Source: Limnohabitans sp. (GTDB lineage Bacteria; Bacteroidota; Bacteroidia; Flavobacteriales; Flavobacteriaceae). Taken from it: a DNA stretch of 64,000 nucleotides. Of the stretch, positions 8,486 through 16,236 are shown in pieces (positions within the stretch are counted from its first letter, which is position 1; every line of letters begins with the position of its first letter). Position numbers and translations under genes: made by a program. The notes beneath the pieces are model-generated. The model searched no databases. It was not told the DNA's origin and was given only the letters and a program-made list of their open reading frames with translations. The stretch covers positions 1 through 64,000 of the forward strand of contig JASGCW010000013.1 of the NCBI GenBank assembly GCA_030053945.1, written 5' to 3'.

Positions 8486-9539
8486 TTTTTTAACCTTAAT
8501 TCTCTTTCATTCTATTGTTGGTACTGCTAATAATAGCGGAGAAAAATTCCCTCACTCTAAAGAGAAAACAATAGCAAAAACATATATTGTAAATGCAGAT
8601 GCTACAACCCAAATTTCAAATTCATATGGTGCTATTTCGGTACAACTTTGGGATGAAAATAAAATTTCTATTACAGCAAAAATCACTGTAAGCGGAAAAA
8701 AAGAAAGTACCGTAATTGAAAAAATAGAAGAAATAAATGTAGATTTTTTAGAGACCACTACCTCATTAATTTCGGCTAAAACCATTTTCCCATCAAATAA
8801 TTGGAGTTGGAACCGCAATAACTCTAATGTAAATTATGAAATAAATTATACCGTTTTAATCCCTAAAAGAGGAAATGTAGTTTTAAACAACAATTACGGA
8901 AATATTTTCATTAATAAGTTAAATGGTATCGCTGCTATCAAATGTAATTATGGTGACGTAATCACAGGCGACTTAATGGGGAGCAGTAATAGTTTTACAT
9001 TAAACTATTCTGACAACTCAAAAATTAGTTATGTAAACAAGTTAGCTTTTAGTGCAAACTATTCAGGGCTAACCATAGGAAAAGGAGAAAACATAAGTAC
9101 ATCAGGAAACTACAACAAATATAATTTCGCTAACATTGACAGAATAAATTCAACTGGAAACTACAATGATTATAACTTTAAAAACATTGGTAACTTCAAC
9201 TGTAGTGGCAACTATATCGATATGGATTTCAACAATGTAGAAATTGCAACCTTGAGTATCAATTATGCCCAACTCGATTTTAATGCTTCAAATAATTTTA
9301 AGAATGCAACCATTACAGCAAATTATTCGTCTATAAAAATAAACGTACCAACTGAATTATCATTTGATTTTGATTTTCGTTGTTTGTATGGGAATTTAAA
9401 AACCGATTTGGACCTAGATTACAGCCTGAAATCGACAAAAAACAATAGTAATCAATATAAAGGAAACAGGAACGCTTCAGGAAAATCAAAATTTACAGTT
9501 ATCACAAATTATGGATCAGTTCATTTAACAAATAAATAA
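8469..9539 (+). CDS. Secreted adhesin-like protein (DUF4097/GIN-type beta-helix)
   Basis: 356 residues with an N-terminal export signal (MKILYNFLTLILFHSIVGTA). Most of the protein is repeated short beta-strand units with Asn/Gly turns (NYGNIFINKLNG, NYGDVITGDLMG, NYSDNSKISYVNK), the pattern of DUF4097 or GIN beta-solenoids. It starts 17 bp inside the anti-sigma gene. Function is unknown; an outer-surface or periplasmic role tied to the sigma factor is inferred. Confidence 0.72.
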   Translation: MKILYNFLTLILFHSIVGTANNSGEKFPHSKEKTIAKTYIVNADATTQISNSYGAISVQLWDENKISITAKITVSGKKESTVIEKIEEINVDFLETTTSLISAKTIFPSNNWSWNRNNSNVNYEINYTVLIPKRGNVVLNNNYGNIFINKLNGIAAIKCNYGDVITGDLMGSSNSFTLNYSDNSKISYVNKLAFSANYSGLTIGKGENISTSGNYNKYNFANIDRINSTGNYNDYNFKNIGNFNCSGNYIDMDFNNVEIATLSINYAQLDFNASNNFKNATITANYSSIKINVPTELSFDFDFRCLYGNLKTDLDLDYSLKSTKNNSNQYKGNRNASGKSKFTVITNYGSVHLTNK

Positions 9540-9566
9540 TCAATCATTAATCAAAAAACGACAGTT

Positions 9567-10289
9567 ATGAAAAAGTTACTTACCATCGCGGCATTATTCA
9601 TTCTTTTACCATTTTATGCACAAAACTGGTGGAATAAAAATGAAATTAAAGGAAATGGAAACATTACCACAGCAACAAGAAACACCTCAGATTATGACGG
9701 AATTTCAGTCTCTGGCTCATTCAAAGTTACTCTTGTAAGTGGCAATGAAGGAAAAATAAATATTACTGGAGACGAAAACCTTCTTGAATATGTTGTTACC
9801 GAAGTAGAAAGCGGAAATCTAAAGATAAAAATGAGAAAAAACTTCAACATTTCTTCTAGTAGAAGAGTTGAAATAACCATACCAGTAGAACAAATCGAAA
9901 GCCTTGTACTTTCAGGTTCAGGAAGTATCACTTCTACTACAGAAATAAAATCATCCAACTTTACAACAGTTCAAAGTGGTTCTGGTAAGATGGATCTCAA
10001 CATTAATACTAGAAATTTAGAATCAACGCTTTCAGGATCTGGACATTTAACGTTATCTGGAGTTACAGATAATTTTGAAATCACGCTTTCAGGTTCAGGA
10101 AAAATTGATTCGAGAAAAATGAATTCAGAAAATGTTTCAGCTCAAGTTTCAGGCTCAGGCAACATAAACATAAACACTTCAAAATCTATAAAAGCACTTG
10201 TTTCAGGTTCTGGACACATAAACTATTCTGGGAATCCAAAAATTATTGAAGAAAAAGTAAGTGGTTCTGGAGGAATTTATAAAGTGTAA
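9567..10289 (+). CDS. Head GIN domain-containing secreted protein (DUF2807)
   Basis: 240 residues. A signal peptide (MKKLLTIAALFILLPFYAQ) is followed by the DUF2807 start (YDGISVSGSFKVTLVSG) and many SGSGxI/SGSGxL repeats in the second half (VLSGSGSITSTTEIK, TLSGSGHLTLSG), the mark of head-GIN proteins. It follows the previous gene by 27 bp and closes the sigma factor operon. The family is abundant in Bacteroidota and its biochemical function is not established. Confidence 0.88.
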   Translation: MKKLLTIAALFILLPFYAQNWWNKNEIKGNGNITTATRNTSDYDGISVSGSFKVTLVSGNEGKINITGDENLLEYVVTEVESGNLKIKMRKNFNISSSRRVEITIPVEQIESLVLSGSGSITSTTEIKSSNFTTVQSGSGKMDLNINTRNLESTLSGSGHLTLSGVTDNFEITLSGSGKIDSRKMNSENVSAQVSGSGNININTSKSIKALVSGSGHINYSGNPKIIEEKVSGSGGIYKV

Positions 10290-10377
10290 ACTATAGTATT
10301 CTCATTCAAAAATTATTTAAATATTTTTTAAGAAGTTGTTTTGAGCTAAACCACTTCTATTATTAAAATATTTTTTT

Positions 10378-10472
10378 TAAACCTTATGCTTGCATAAATT
10401 CATTAGCAATATAGTTGCTATTTTGCTACAAATCTGATCTCAACAAAAAACGATTTATTTGCATAAGGTTTA
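10378..10472. repeat. Intergenic inverted repeat (possible small mobile-element remnant or structured RNA)
   Basis: Twelve-bp perfect arms TAAACCTTATGC (10378-10389) and GCATAAGGTTTA (10461-10472) face each other across 71 bp. Pairing continues inward with a small bulge through ATAAAT. It lies between the GIN gene and its terminator. No ORF is inside. Confidence 0.5.
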
Positions 10473-10503
10473 TTTTTTGTTTTACAAAAACGTTATACAC
10501 TCA

Positions 10504-10547
10504 AATCTCGCATTGGATTTTCAGATCAAATGCGGGATTTTTTTTTT
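10504..10547 (+). terminator. Intrinsic terminator after the sigma/GIN operon
   Basis: Eleven-bp stem AATCTCGCATT (10504-10514) and AATGCGGGATT (10529-10539), one G-U pair, 14-nt loop, then ten T. Confidence 0.85.
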
Positions 10548-10569
10548 ACTTTTAATGTTGAAAAAATAT

Positions 10570-11049
10570 TTAAACCCACTTTGTTTCTGTTTCTGTAGCA
10601 TCAAGAATATCAACATCTAAAGCTAATCTAAAATGTTCGGCAACTTTAAATGCTTCTTCTTTATTATCTGTCTTATAAAAAGTTAAATATTTATTTGTAT
10701 TGTAAAACAGATTTAGCAATATAATTTCATTGGTAAAAGCTGTAGTTGCAGTCGCAACATTTATTCTTTGACTTTCTTTAGTTTTAAAAACAGAAACATA
10801 TTCGAATGTTGGACAAGATTTCCATTTGCCGAAATGAATTCCGAAAATTGATTTAATTGTTCTATAGGTTTTATCTTCAAGATTTATTTGTGAACCTTCA
10901 GTTAAAATTAGATTTATTCCTATCACAGTAAATAATAATCCGAAAACCATATTTGTTGTAACAAAAATATAGAATCCAGCAATTATGATTACTATCCCAA
11001 ATATCCTCTTCATTATTGGAATATCTTTTAAATATGTAATTATACTCAT
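10570..11049 (-). CDS. Small membrane protein of unknown function
   Basis: 159 residues with two adjacent hydrophobic segments near the N terminus (RIFGIVIIIAGFYIFV and MVFGLLFTVIGINLIL, residues about 15-50), then a soluble domain of about 110 residues. I do not recognise the family. It is convergent with the sigma/GIN operon and has a long AT-rich, repeat-filled region upstream. Confidence 0.65.
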   Translation of the reverse strand: MSIITYLKDIPIMKRIFGIVIIIAGFYIFVTTNMVFGLLFTVIGINLILTEGSQINLEDKTYRTIKSIFGIHFGKWKSCPTFEYVSVFKTKESQRINVATATTAFTNEIILLNLFYNTNKYLTFYKTDNKEEAFKVAEHFRLALDVDILDATETETKWV

Positions 11050-11239
11050 AAACAGTTATTTCATTTTTATTTATACCTCAACAATACTCTGTGAAATACT
11101 TTTATAAACTCCGCCAAATATAACAAAACAGATTTCTACAAAAATCATTTCACGCTTATTAAAATGTGATAATATCTCAACACGACTATTTTCTTTCAAT
11201 ACCCCATTTTTAGGTTATCACTAAATTCTATTTAGTATA

Positions 11240-11470
11240 GAACTTACATTTATAAGCTAAAAGAGTTAATTTATTAGTCAACAACTTATTTTTATTTGTT
11301 TTAAGCTTATTAATATTAGTGTAAAGCTTACATATATTAGCTTTAGACTTACTTTTATTTGTTAAAAACTTACTTTTGTTTGTTTTAAGCTTATTAATAT
11401 TAGTGTAAAGCTTACATATGTTAGCTTTAGTCTTATTAACATTAGCTTAAAGCTTATATTTATAAGTAAA
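11240..11470. repeat. 21-bp tandem repeat array (11 units, a degenerate 12th)
   Basis: Eleven consecutive 21-bp units begin at 11240, 11261, 11282, 11303 and so on to 11450. Most share an AAGCTTA or AAACTTA core at the same offset followed by an AT-rich part. A higher-order period of 84 bp (four units) is visible: units 4 and 8 are identical, and units 5 and 9 differ by one base. There are no unique spacers, so it is not CRISPR. The minus strand is open as a 7-residue repeat over most of it, but without an ATG. Confidence 0.9.
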
Positions 11471-11641
11471 AAACTTCGATTTTGAATTTTTTTAGTTTTT
11501 AAATTAATTTTTTATAACAGATTCAATCGTGCCTTTATGTTTATAGTTCATCAATTTATTATAATCTAATTCTTGAAAATTAATTGCTTCATCTGATCTA
11601 AAAACTTCGTATTTATTTTCTTTACCATTTATGTAAATTAA

Positions 11642-11787
11642 TTCATATGTTTAAAATTTATTTGTCAGAGGTAACATATGGTATCCCTTTTTAATCATTG
11701 GTGTTTACCTCACTTAGCATTTATTTTCATAGGTGTTCAGTGAATATATTTGCATTCGCAAACTGCTAGTTTATTGGGATTTCAAAT
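11642..11787. repeat. Dispersed nested-palindrome element, copy 1
   Basis: Shares its left part (TTCATATGTT, then GTAACATATGGTATCCC) and its right part (TTTGCATTCGCAAACTGCTAG, then GGGATTTCA) with the copies at 27112-27307. Outer arms GTATCCC and GGGATTTC face each other. This copy carries about 45 extra bases in the loop. The last codons of the gene at 11766-12029 lie in its right arm. Confidence 0.75.
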
Positions 11788-12029
11788 AAATCTAAAGTAT
11801 CTCCTTGCTGTGTAATTACGTTGGCTCTTTTCCAATTCTTAGTTATGATACCAAACTTTTTTGTTTGGGTATTAATTATCAAATCTCCACTTTGAGATTC
11901 AAAATAAATTTCTTGAAGATCTCCATAATGGTCTTCAATTTCCATTAGGTAAAGCCCCCAACAAATTAAGCATAAAAAAGCAACCGCTATTACCAATAAA
12001 CTGACAATTATTTTTTTCACAAGCAACAA
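11766..12029 (-). CDS. Small single-pass membrane protein, unknown
   Basis: Up to 87 residues with one N-terminal membrane segment (KKIIVSLLVIAVAFLCLICW) and a short soluble tail. There is no ATG: the frame can start at TTG (12027) or at GTG (12018-12020), which would give MKKIIVS and looks more natural. The stop codon TAG lies inside a dispersed repeat, so the natural C terminus may have been replaced when the repeat arrived. It may be a fragment. Confidence 0.45.
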   Translation of the reverse strand: MLLVKKIIVSLLVIAVAFLCLICWGLYLMEIEDHYGDLQEIYFESQSGDLIINTQTKKFGIITKNWKRANVITQQGDTLDLFEIPIN

Positions 12030-12047
12030 AAAACCACACTTAACTTA

Positions 12048-12071
12048 ATAAAAAAGAGGCATTACAGCCTC
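12048..12071 (-). terminator. Intrinsic terminator after the SIMPL gene
   Basis: On the minus strand a GAGGC/GCCTC stem (12056-12060 with 12067-12071) with a 6-nt loop runs into eight T (12048-12055 as A on plus). Confidence 0.65.
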
Positions 12072-12095
12072 CTTCAACTTATTAAAAAATTATTT

Positions 12096-12788
12096 TTACT
12101 CTATAGCAAAAGCTACTTGAACATTTGCTGTGATTTCAATTTGACCTATAGCTAAAGTTTCTCTTGGAGCTGCATCCATTGCTTCTGCTCTCATTCCTCC
12201 TTTATACATTGCTACTTGTGGGTAAAACGTAGTCGAATTATCTGTTATTAATAAAACTTTCCCCATCTTCAAGTTTAATGCTTGGATATAATCGTTTGCT
12301 TTTGCTTTTGCATTTAAAACTGCTTTTTTACGTGCTTCAGATTCGTATTGCTCTAATTTTGAAGTTTTAAATTCTACCCCGCCTATATTAGTGATTCCAG
12401 TATCTGTAATTCCCATCATAAATTCATCATACTTCTTAATATCTTTCAAAATTATGCTGATTGTCTGATTTGCTACATAATTGTATTTTTTCTTTTCGTA
12501 ATCATAATTTTTATACAAACTCACTTGTGTGGTTTGAAAATCATTAGGAGAAATCCCGTAAGTCTTAATATACTTTAAGACTTTGTCTATAATTACATCA
12601 TTTGCTTTTTTTACTTCAGTAGCATCTTTACCTGTATTTTCAACACCAAGAGATACACAAGCAATATCTGGAGTTACTTTAATTTTTCCTTCACCATTCA
12701 CATTAACTTGCGGAATGGGTTGCTTTTGCTCTTGTGCGTGTGTCATAACTGTAAATAATGTTATTAGCGTTAATACTAAGTTTTTCAT
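12096..12788 (-). CDS. SIMPL domain-containing exported protein (DUF541)
   Basis: 230 residues. A signal peptide (MKNLVLTLITLFTVMTHAQ) precedes a SIMPL/DUF541 domain over nearly the whole mature protein: VNGEGKIKVTPDIACVSLGV, a central YVANQTISIILKDI strand, ARKKAVLNAKAKANDY and a C-terminal ITANVQVAFAIE. The family is periplasmic or surface-exposed; no enzymatic activity is established for it. Single gene with its own terminator. Confidence 0.9.
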   Translation of the reverse strand: MKNLVLTLITLFTVMTHAQEQKQPIPQVNVNGEGKIKVTPDIACVSLGVENTGKDATEVKKANDVIIDKVLKYIKTYGISPNDFQTTQVSLYKNYDYEKKKYNYVANQTISIILKDIKKYDEFMMGITDTGITNIGGVEFKTSKLEQYESEARKKAVLNAKAKANDYIQALNLKMGKVLLITDNSTTFYPQVAMYKGGMRAEAMDAAPRETLAIGQIEITANVQVAFAIE

Positions 12789-12835
12789 TGTATTTTAATT
12801 TTTAGTTTGTTTAAAATATTCAAATTGTATGCCAA

Positions 12836-13486
12836 TTATAATTTCCCCGTTTTAGTCAAAATAAATAACAACATTATAGGAATGGCTAAAAGTATTACCA
12901 TCTGAGTATTTTCAGTAAGCATTTGTGGTTCTCTAAACAAAGTTAAGGCAAAACCTGCTATAGCTCCCCCAAAGTGAGCCGTATGACCTATATTGTCATT
13001 TTTAGCTTTCATCCCATAAATAGAATACAATAAATATCCTATACCGAAAATATAAGCGGGTATTCCAAAATTTTTGATTGGTAAAAAAACAAAATACAAT
13101 TCTTGATTTGGTTGTATCAAAATCGCTGAATACAATATGCCTGTAACCGCTCCTGAAGCTCCTACTGCCCTATACATAGGATTATCCATATTAAAATAAA
13201 GTGACAACAAGCTACCACCCAGCAAACTCGCTAAATAAATAATGATAAAAAAAGCATTTCCTAATTCATCTATTACAACAGGAGCAAACATATACAATGT
13301 GAACATATTGAAGAAAAGATGTCCCCAATCGGCGTGTAAAAATCCTGAAGAAAACATTCTACTTTGTTCTCCTGCACGGATATTCCTTACACAGAAATCA
13401 TTTTTTCTAAAAAAATCATAATCATTAAAGCCTTTGTAACTAAAAATAACATTTGAGGCAATCAACAATAAAACTATCGGATTCAT
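12836..13486 (-). CDS. Rhomboid family intramembrane serine protease
   Basis: 216 residues, about six membrane segments. Rhomboid signatures are the HADWGHLFFNM loop (residues 51-61), catalytic Ser in GASG (Ser111) and catalytic His in HTAHFGG (about His171). Rhomboids cleave membrane proteins within or next to the bilayer. The substrate is unknown. Short C-terminal tail, no extra domain. It is divergent from the acyltransferase gene at 13580. Confidence 0.93.
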   Translation of the reverse strand: MNPIVLLLIASNVIFSYKGFNDYDFFRKNDFCVRNIRAGEQSRMFSSGFLHADWGHLFFNMFTLYMFAPVVIDELGNAFFIIIYLASLLGGSLLSLYFNMDNPMYRAVGASGAVTGILYSAILIQPNQELYFVFLPIKNFGIPAYIFGIGYLLYSIYGMKAKNDNIGHTAHFGGAIAGFALTLFREPQMLTENTQMVILLAIPIMLLFILTKTGKL

Positions 13487-13551
13487 AAAAAAATTTTAAA
13501 GACTCTAAAGATACTAATTCTATTGAAAAATTCTAGTTCTCAGAAATAGAT

Positions 13552-13559
13552 TATATTTG
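13552..13559 (+). promoter_or_regulatory. Predicted -7 box for the acyltransferase gene
   Basis: TATATTTG matches the Bacteroidota -7 consensus, 21 bp before the ATG at 13580. No good -33 TTTG at 19-21 bp. Confidence 0.5.
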
Positions 13560-13579
13560 TATAAATTATTATTTAATAA

Positions 13580-14455
13580 ATGCAGTTTTTAATTTACTTA
13601 TTCATTTATCCGCTTTTATGGATAATTTCAATATTACCTTTTCGTTTGTTGTATATTTTCTCTGATTTTGTGTACCTGGTTGTTTATAAAGTTATTGGTT
13701 ACAGAAAAAAAACAGTTCGTGCTAATATAGCTTTAGCACTTCCTCATTTATCAGAAAACGAACGATTAGAAATAGAAAAAAAATCCTATCATCATTTATG
13801 TGATATGTTTTTAGAAATGATAAAAACGATGAACATATCTGACAAAGAAATTGAAAAAAGGTTTCGCTTTACAAATATCGATGTATATAAAGATTTAGAA
13901 AAAAAAGGAAAAAGTATTGCTATGCTTTGCTCGCATTATGCAAGTTACGAATGGGCTATTTCTATGAATAGAGTCATTGCTTTTGAAGGATATGGCATCT
14001 ATAAAAAAATTGCAAATCCACACTTTGACAAACTGGTTAAGGATATTCGACTTCGCTTTAAAGCAAAATTAATTACAACAAAAGAAACAAAAGCTGCTAT
14101 TGAAAACAATGCCTCTGAAAAAAAGCTATGCCTTTATGGATTTGCCAGTGATCAGACTCCTCGTTTATCACCTAGAAATCATTGGTATGAATTTATGGGT
14201 ATAAAAACTCCTATCCACATTGGTGCCGAATCTTTGGCTAAAGATTACGATATGAATGTTATCTTTCTAAAAGTAAAAAAAGTAAATCGTGGCTTTTATG
14301 AAGCGACTTTAGAAACCCTTACTGACGGAAACACAAAAGAAATTCCAGATTATCAAATTTCTGAATTGTTTATAAAAAAAGTGGAGCAACAAATACTTGA
14401 AGCTCCAGAATTTTATTTATGGACACACAAACGATGGAAACATCGTCGTGATTAG
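13580..14455 (+). CDS. Lysophospholipid/lauroyl acyltransferase (LpxL/HtrB-like)
   Basis: 291 residues: N-terminal membrane anchor (residues about 1-35), then the acyltransferase motif HYASYE (H-x4-E, His about 118) and a later FASDQTPR block typical of the LpxL/M family. These enzymes transfer acyl chains in lipid A or lipid assembly at the inner membrane. In Bacteroidota related proteins may also act in aminolipid synthesis, so the acceptor is uncertain. The 3' end overlaps the convergent aminotransferase gene by 4 bp. Confidence 0.85.
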   Translation: MQFLIYLFIYPLLWIISILPFRLLYIFSDFVYLVVYKVIGYRKKTVRANIALALPHLSENERLEIEKKSYHHLCDMFLEMIKTMNISDKEIEKRFRFTNIDVYKDLEKKGKSIAMLCSHYASYEWAISMNRVIAFEGYGIYKKIANPHFDKLVKDIRLRFKAKLITTKETKAAIENNASEKKLCLYGFASDQTPRLSPRNHWYEFMGIKTPIHIGAESLAKDYDMNVIFLKVKKVNRGFYEATLETLTDGNTKEIPDYQISELFIKKVEQQILEAPEFYLWTHKRWKHRRD

Positions 14456-15936
14456 ATTGTAAACCAATTTTTAATTAAATCGTTAGTACTTTTTGCCTCT
14501 TTATGCAAATATTCATTTGTTTTAGCATTGTAGTTATAATCCTTCGCCCAAATGGTATGATTTTGCGCTAATTCTCTAATGCTCTTACAGACAAATTCAA
14601 TTTCTTCATTAGTAGTTGTAGGGTGAATAGACATACGAATCCATCCTGGTTTTTCTGCTAAATCGCCAGAATCTATTTTACAAATAAGATTGTGAGATGT
14701 TTCTTGATCTACGTGTAACAAATAATGCCCGTAAGTTCCTGCACAACTACACCCTCCACGAGTTTGAATCCCAAAATGATCATTTAGCAATTTTACTCCT
14801 AAATTATAGTGCAAATCTGTTATATAAAATGAAATTACCCCTAACCTATCTTTGTGCTGACCTGCTAAAATAGTAATATTAGATTCTTTCCCTAATTCAT
14901 TAAAAACATAATCCACAATTTCGTGTTCGCGCTCAAGAATGTTTTTCACACCCATTTTCTCTTTTAGTTGAATACAAAGTGCTGTTTTTATTACTTGAAG
15001 AAAACCAGGTGTTCCCCCATCTTCTCTATCTTCTATATTGTCAATATATTTGTGTTCACCCCAAGGATTTGTCCAAGAAACTGTTCCTCCTCCAGGGCAA
15101 TCAGGTACATTATTCTTGTATAGATTTTTATTAAAAACTAAAACTCCAGAAGTACCAGGTCCGCCTAAAAATTTATGTGGTGAAAAGAAAATAGCATCAA
15201 GATAAGCTTCTTTATCCTCAGGATGCATATTAATTTCTACATAAGGTCCAGAACAAGCAAAATCAACAAAACAAACCCCACCATTTTGATGCATAAATTT
15301 TGCTACTTCGTGATATGGTGTTTTGATTCCTGTTACATTAGAACAAGAGGTTATTGAAGCTATTTTAAAACTTCTATCTTTATATTGGTTTACTAATTTT
15401 TTAAAATTTTCTAAGCAGAATAGTCCTTGATCATCAGCAGGAATAACTACTACATCTGCAATAGTTTCTAACCAAGAAGTTTGGTTTGAATGATGTTCCA
15501 TATGAGAAACAAAAACAATAGGCTTAACTTCCTTAGGAATAGAAGTAAATTCTTTAAGGTTCTCTGAAACTCTTAAGCCTAAAATTCTTTGAAACTTGTT
15601 TACAACTCCTGTCATTCCTGTTCCATCAGCAATAAGAACATCATTTGCATTTGCATTAACGTGGTGTTTTATAATATGACGTGCTTCGTGGTAAGCTAAT
15701 GTCATAGCTGTTCCCGAAACCGTTGTTTCTGTATGTGTATTTGCTACGAATGGTCCAAAATCATTGAGCATTTTTTCTTCAATAGGACGGTATAATCTTC
15801 CAGATGCAGTCCAGTCTGTATAAACTATCTTCTTGCGTCCGAATGGAGAGTCAAATTCTTGGTTTATTCCAACTATATTCTCACGAAATTGTTGAAAATA
15901 TTGCTCTAACTTGGTTGATGTTTCTGTAACTACCAT
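14452..15936 (-). CDS. Aminotransferase class V-fold PLP-dependent enzyme
   Basis: 494 residues, longer than the usual 370-400 of cysteine desulfurases. PLP features: GTGMTGVVNKF (phosphate loop near 105), HMEHHSN (His stacking on PLP near 148), FACSGPYVEINM (Asp in VDFACSG near 225) and SPHKFLGGPG with the Schiff-base Lys at 255. A Cys-containing GGCSCAGTYG loop lies near 400, a candidate sulfur-handling cysteine, so it may be a desulfurase-like enzyme; the substrate is not determined. I chose the ATG at 15934-15936 over a TTG seven codons upstream. Confidence 0.85.
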   Translation of the reverse strand: MVVTETSTKLEQYFQQFRENIVGINQEFDSPFGRKKIVYTDWTASGRLYRPIEEKMLNDFGPFVANTHTETTVSGTAMTLAYHEARHIIKHHVNANANDVLIADGTGMTGVVNKFQRILGLRVSENLKEFTSIPKEVKPIVFVSHMEHHSNQTSWLETIADVVVIPADDQGLFCLENFKKLVNQYKDRSFKIASITSCSNVTGIKTPYHEVAKFMHQNGGVCFVDFACSGPYVEINMHPEDKEAYLDAIFFSPHKFLGGPGTSGVLVFNKNLYKNNVPDCPGGGTVSWTNPWGEHKYIDNIEDREDGGTPGFLQVIKTALCIQLKEKMGVKNILEREHEIVDYVFNELGKESNITILAGQHKDRLGVISFYITDLHYNLGVKLLNDHFGIQTRGGCSCAGTYGHYLLHVDQETSHNLICKIDSGDLAEKPGWIRMSIHPTTTNEEIEFVCKSIRELAQNHTIWAKDYNYNAKTNEYLHKEAKSTNDLIKNWFTI

Positions 15937-15954
15937 AGTATAATATTTAAATTT

Positions 15955-15962
15955 CAAATATA
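15955..15962 (-). promoter_or_regulatory. Predicted -7 box for the aminotransferase gene
   Basis: Minus strand TATATTTG, 19 bp upstream of the chosen ATG. This supports the downstream ATG rather than the upstream TTG, which would overlap the box. Confidence 0.5.
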
Positions 15963-16178
15963 CATTAAAAAAAAAAGCATTCTCAGTAACAAATGTTACA
16001 TTTTTTTAAAATGCATTATCAAACATTTCTAGAGCATAGCATTTATGTTTAAAAAATTACCACTTCCAATAGTTATCAGAAGAACAAAAAAATATCAATT
16101 ATAACTTTATTCATCAGACAATAAAATGAAATCTTTATTCCTTTTATTTAATATTATTCCTTATACCCAAAGAACAAC

Positions 16179-16210
16179 TTTGCTAACAAAACAATTAGTT
16201 AGTACTTTTG
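16179..16210 (+). promoter_or_regulatory. Predicted promoter of the SelO operon
   Basis: TTTG at 16179-16182 and TACTTTTG at 16203-16210, 20-bp spacer, fit the Bacteroidota promoter consensus. The ATG follows 26 bp later. The rest of the 300-bp gap (15963-16178) shows nothing I can assign. Confidence 0.7.
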
Positions 16211-16236
16211 AATACTAAATTTTATCCACTTCATTT

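Noticed and set aside
11231..11449. Minus-strand heptapeptide-repeat frame through the first 21-bp array
   Set aside because: No in-frame ATG, with a stop inside the last units; explained by the 21-bp period.
11240..11470. CRISPR array
   Set aside because: Units are contiguous with no unique spacers and no cas genes are nearby; the same holds for 57306-57557.
16126..16218. 30-residue frame upstream of selO
   Set aside because: Its end overlaps the well-matched selO promoter; no other support.
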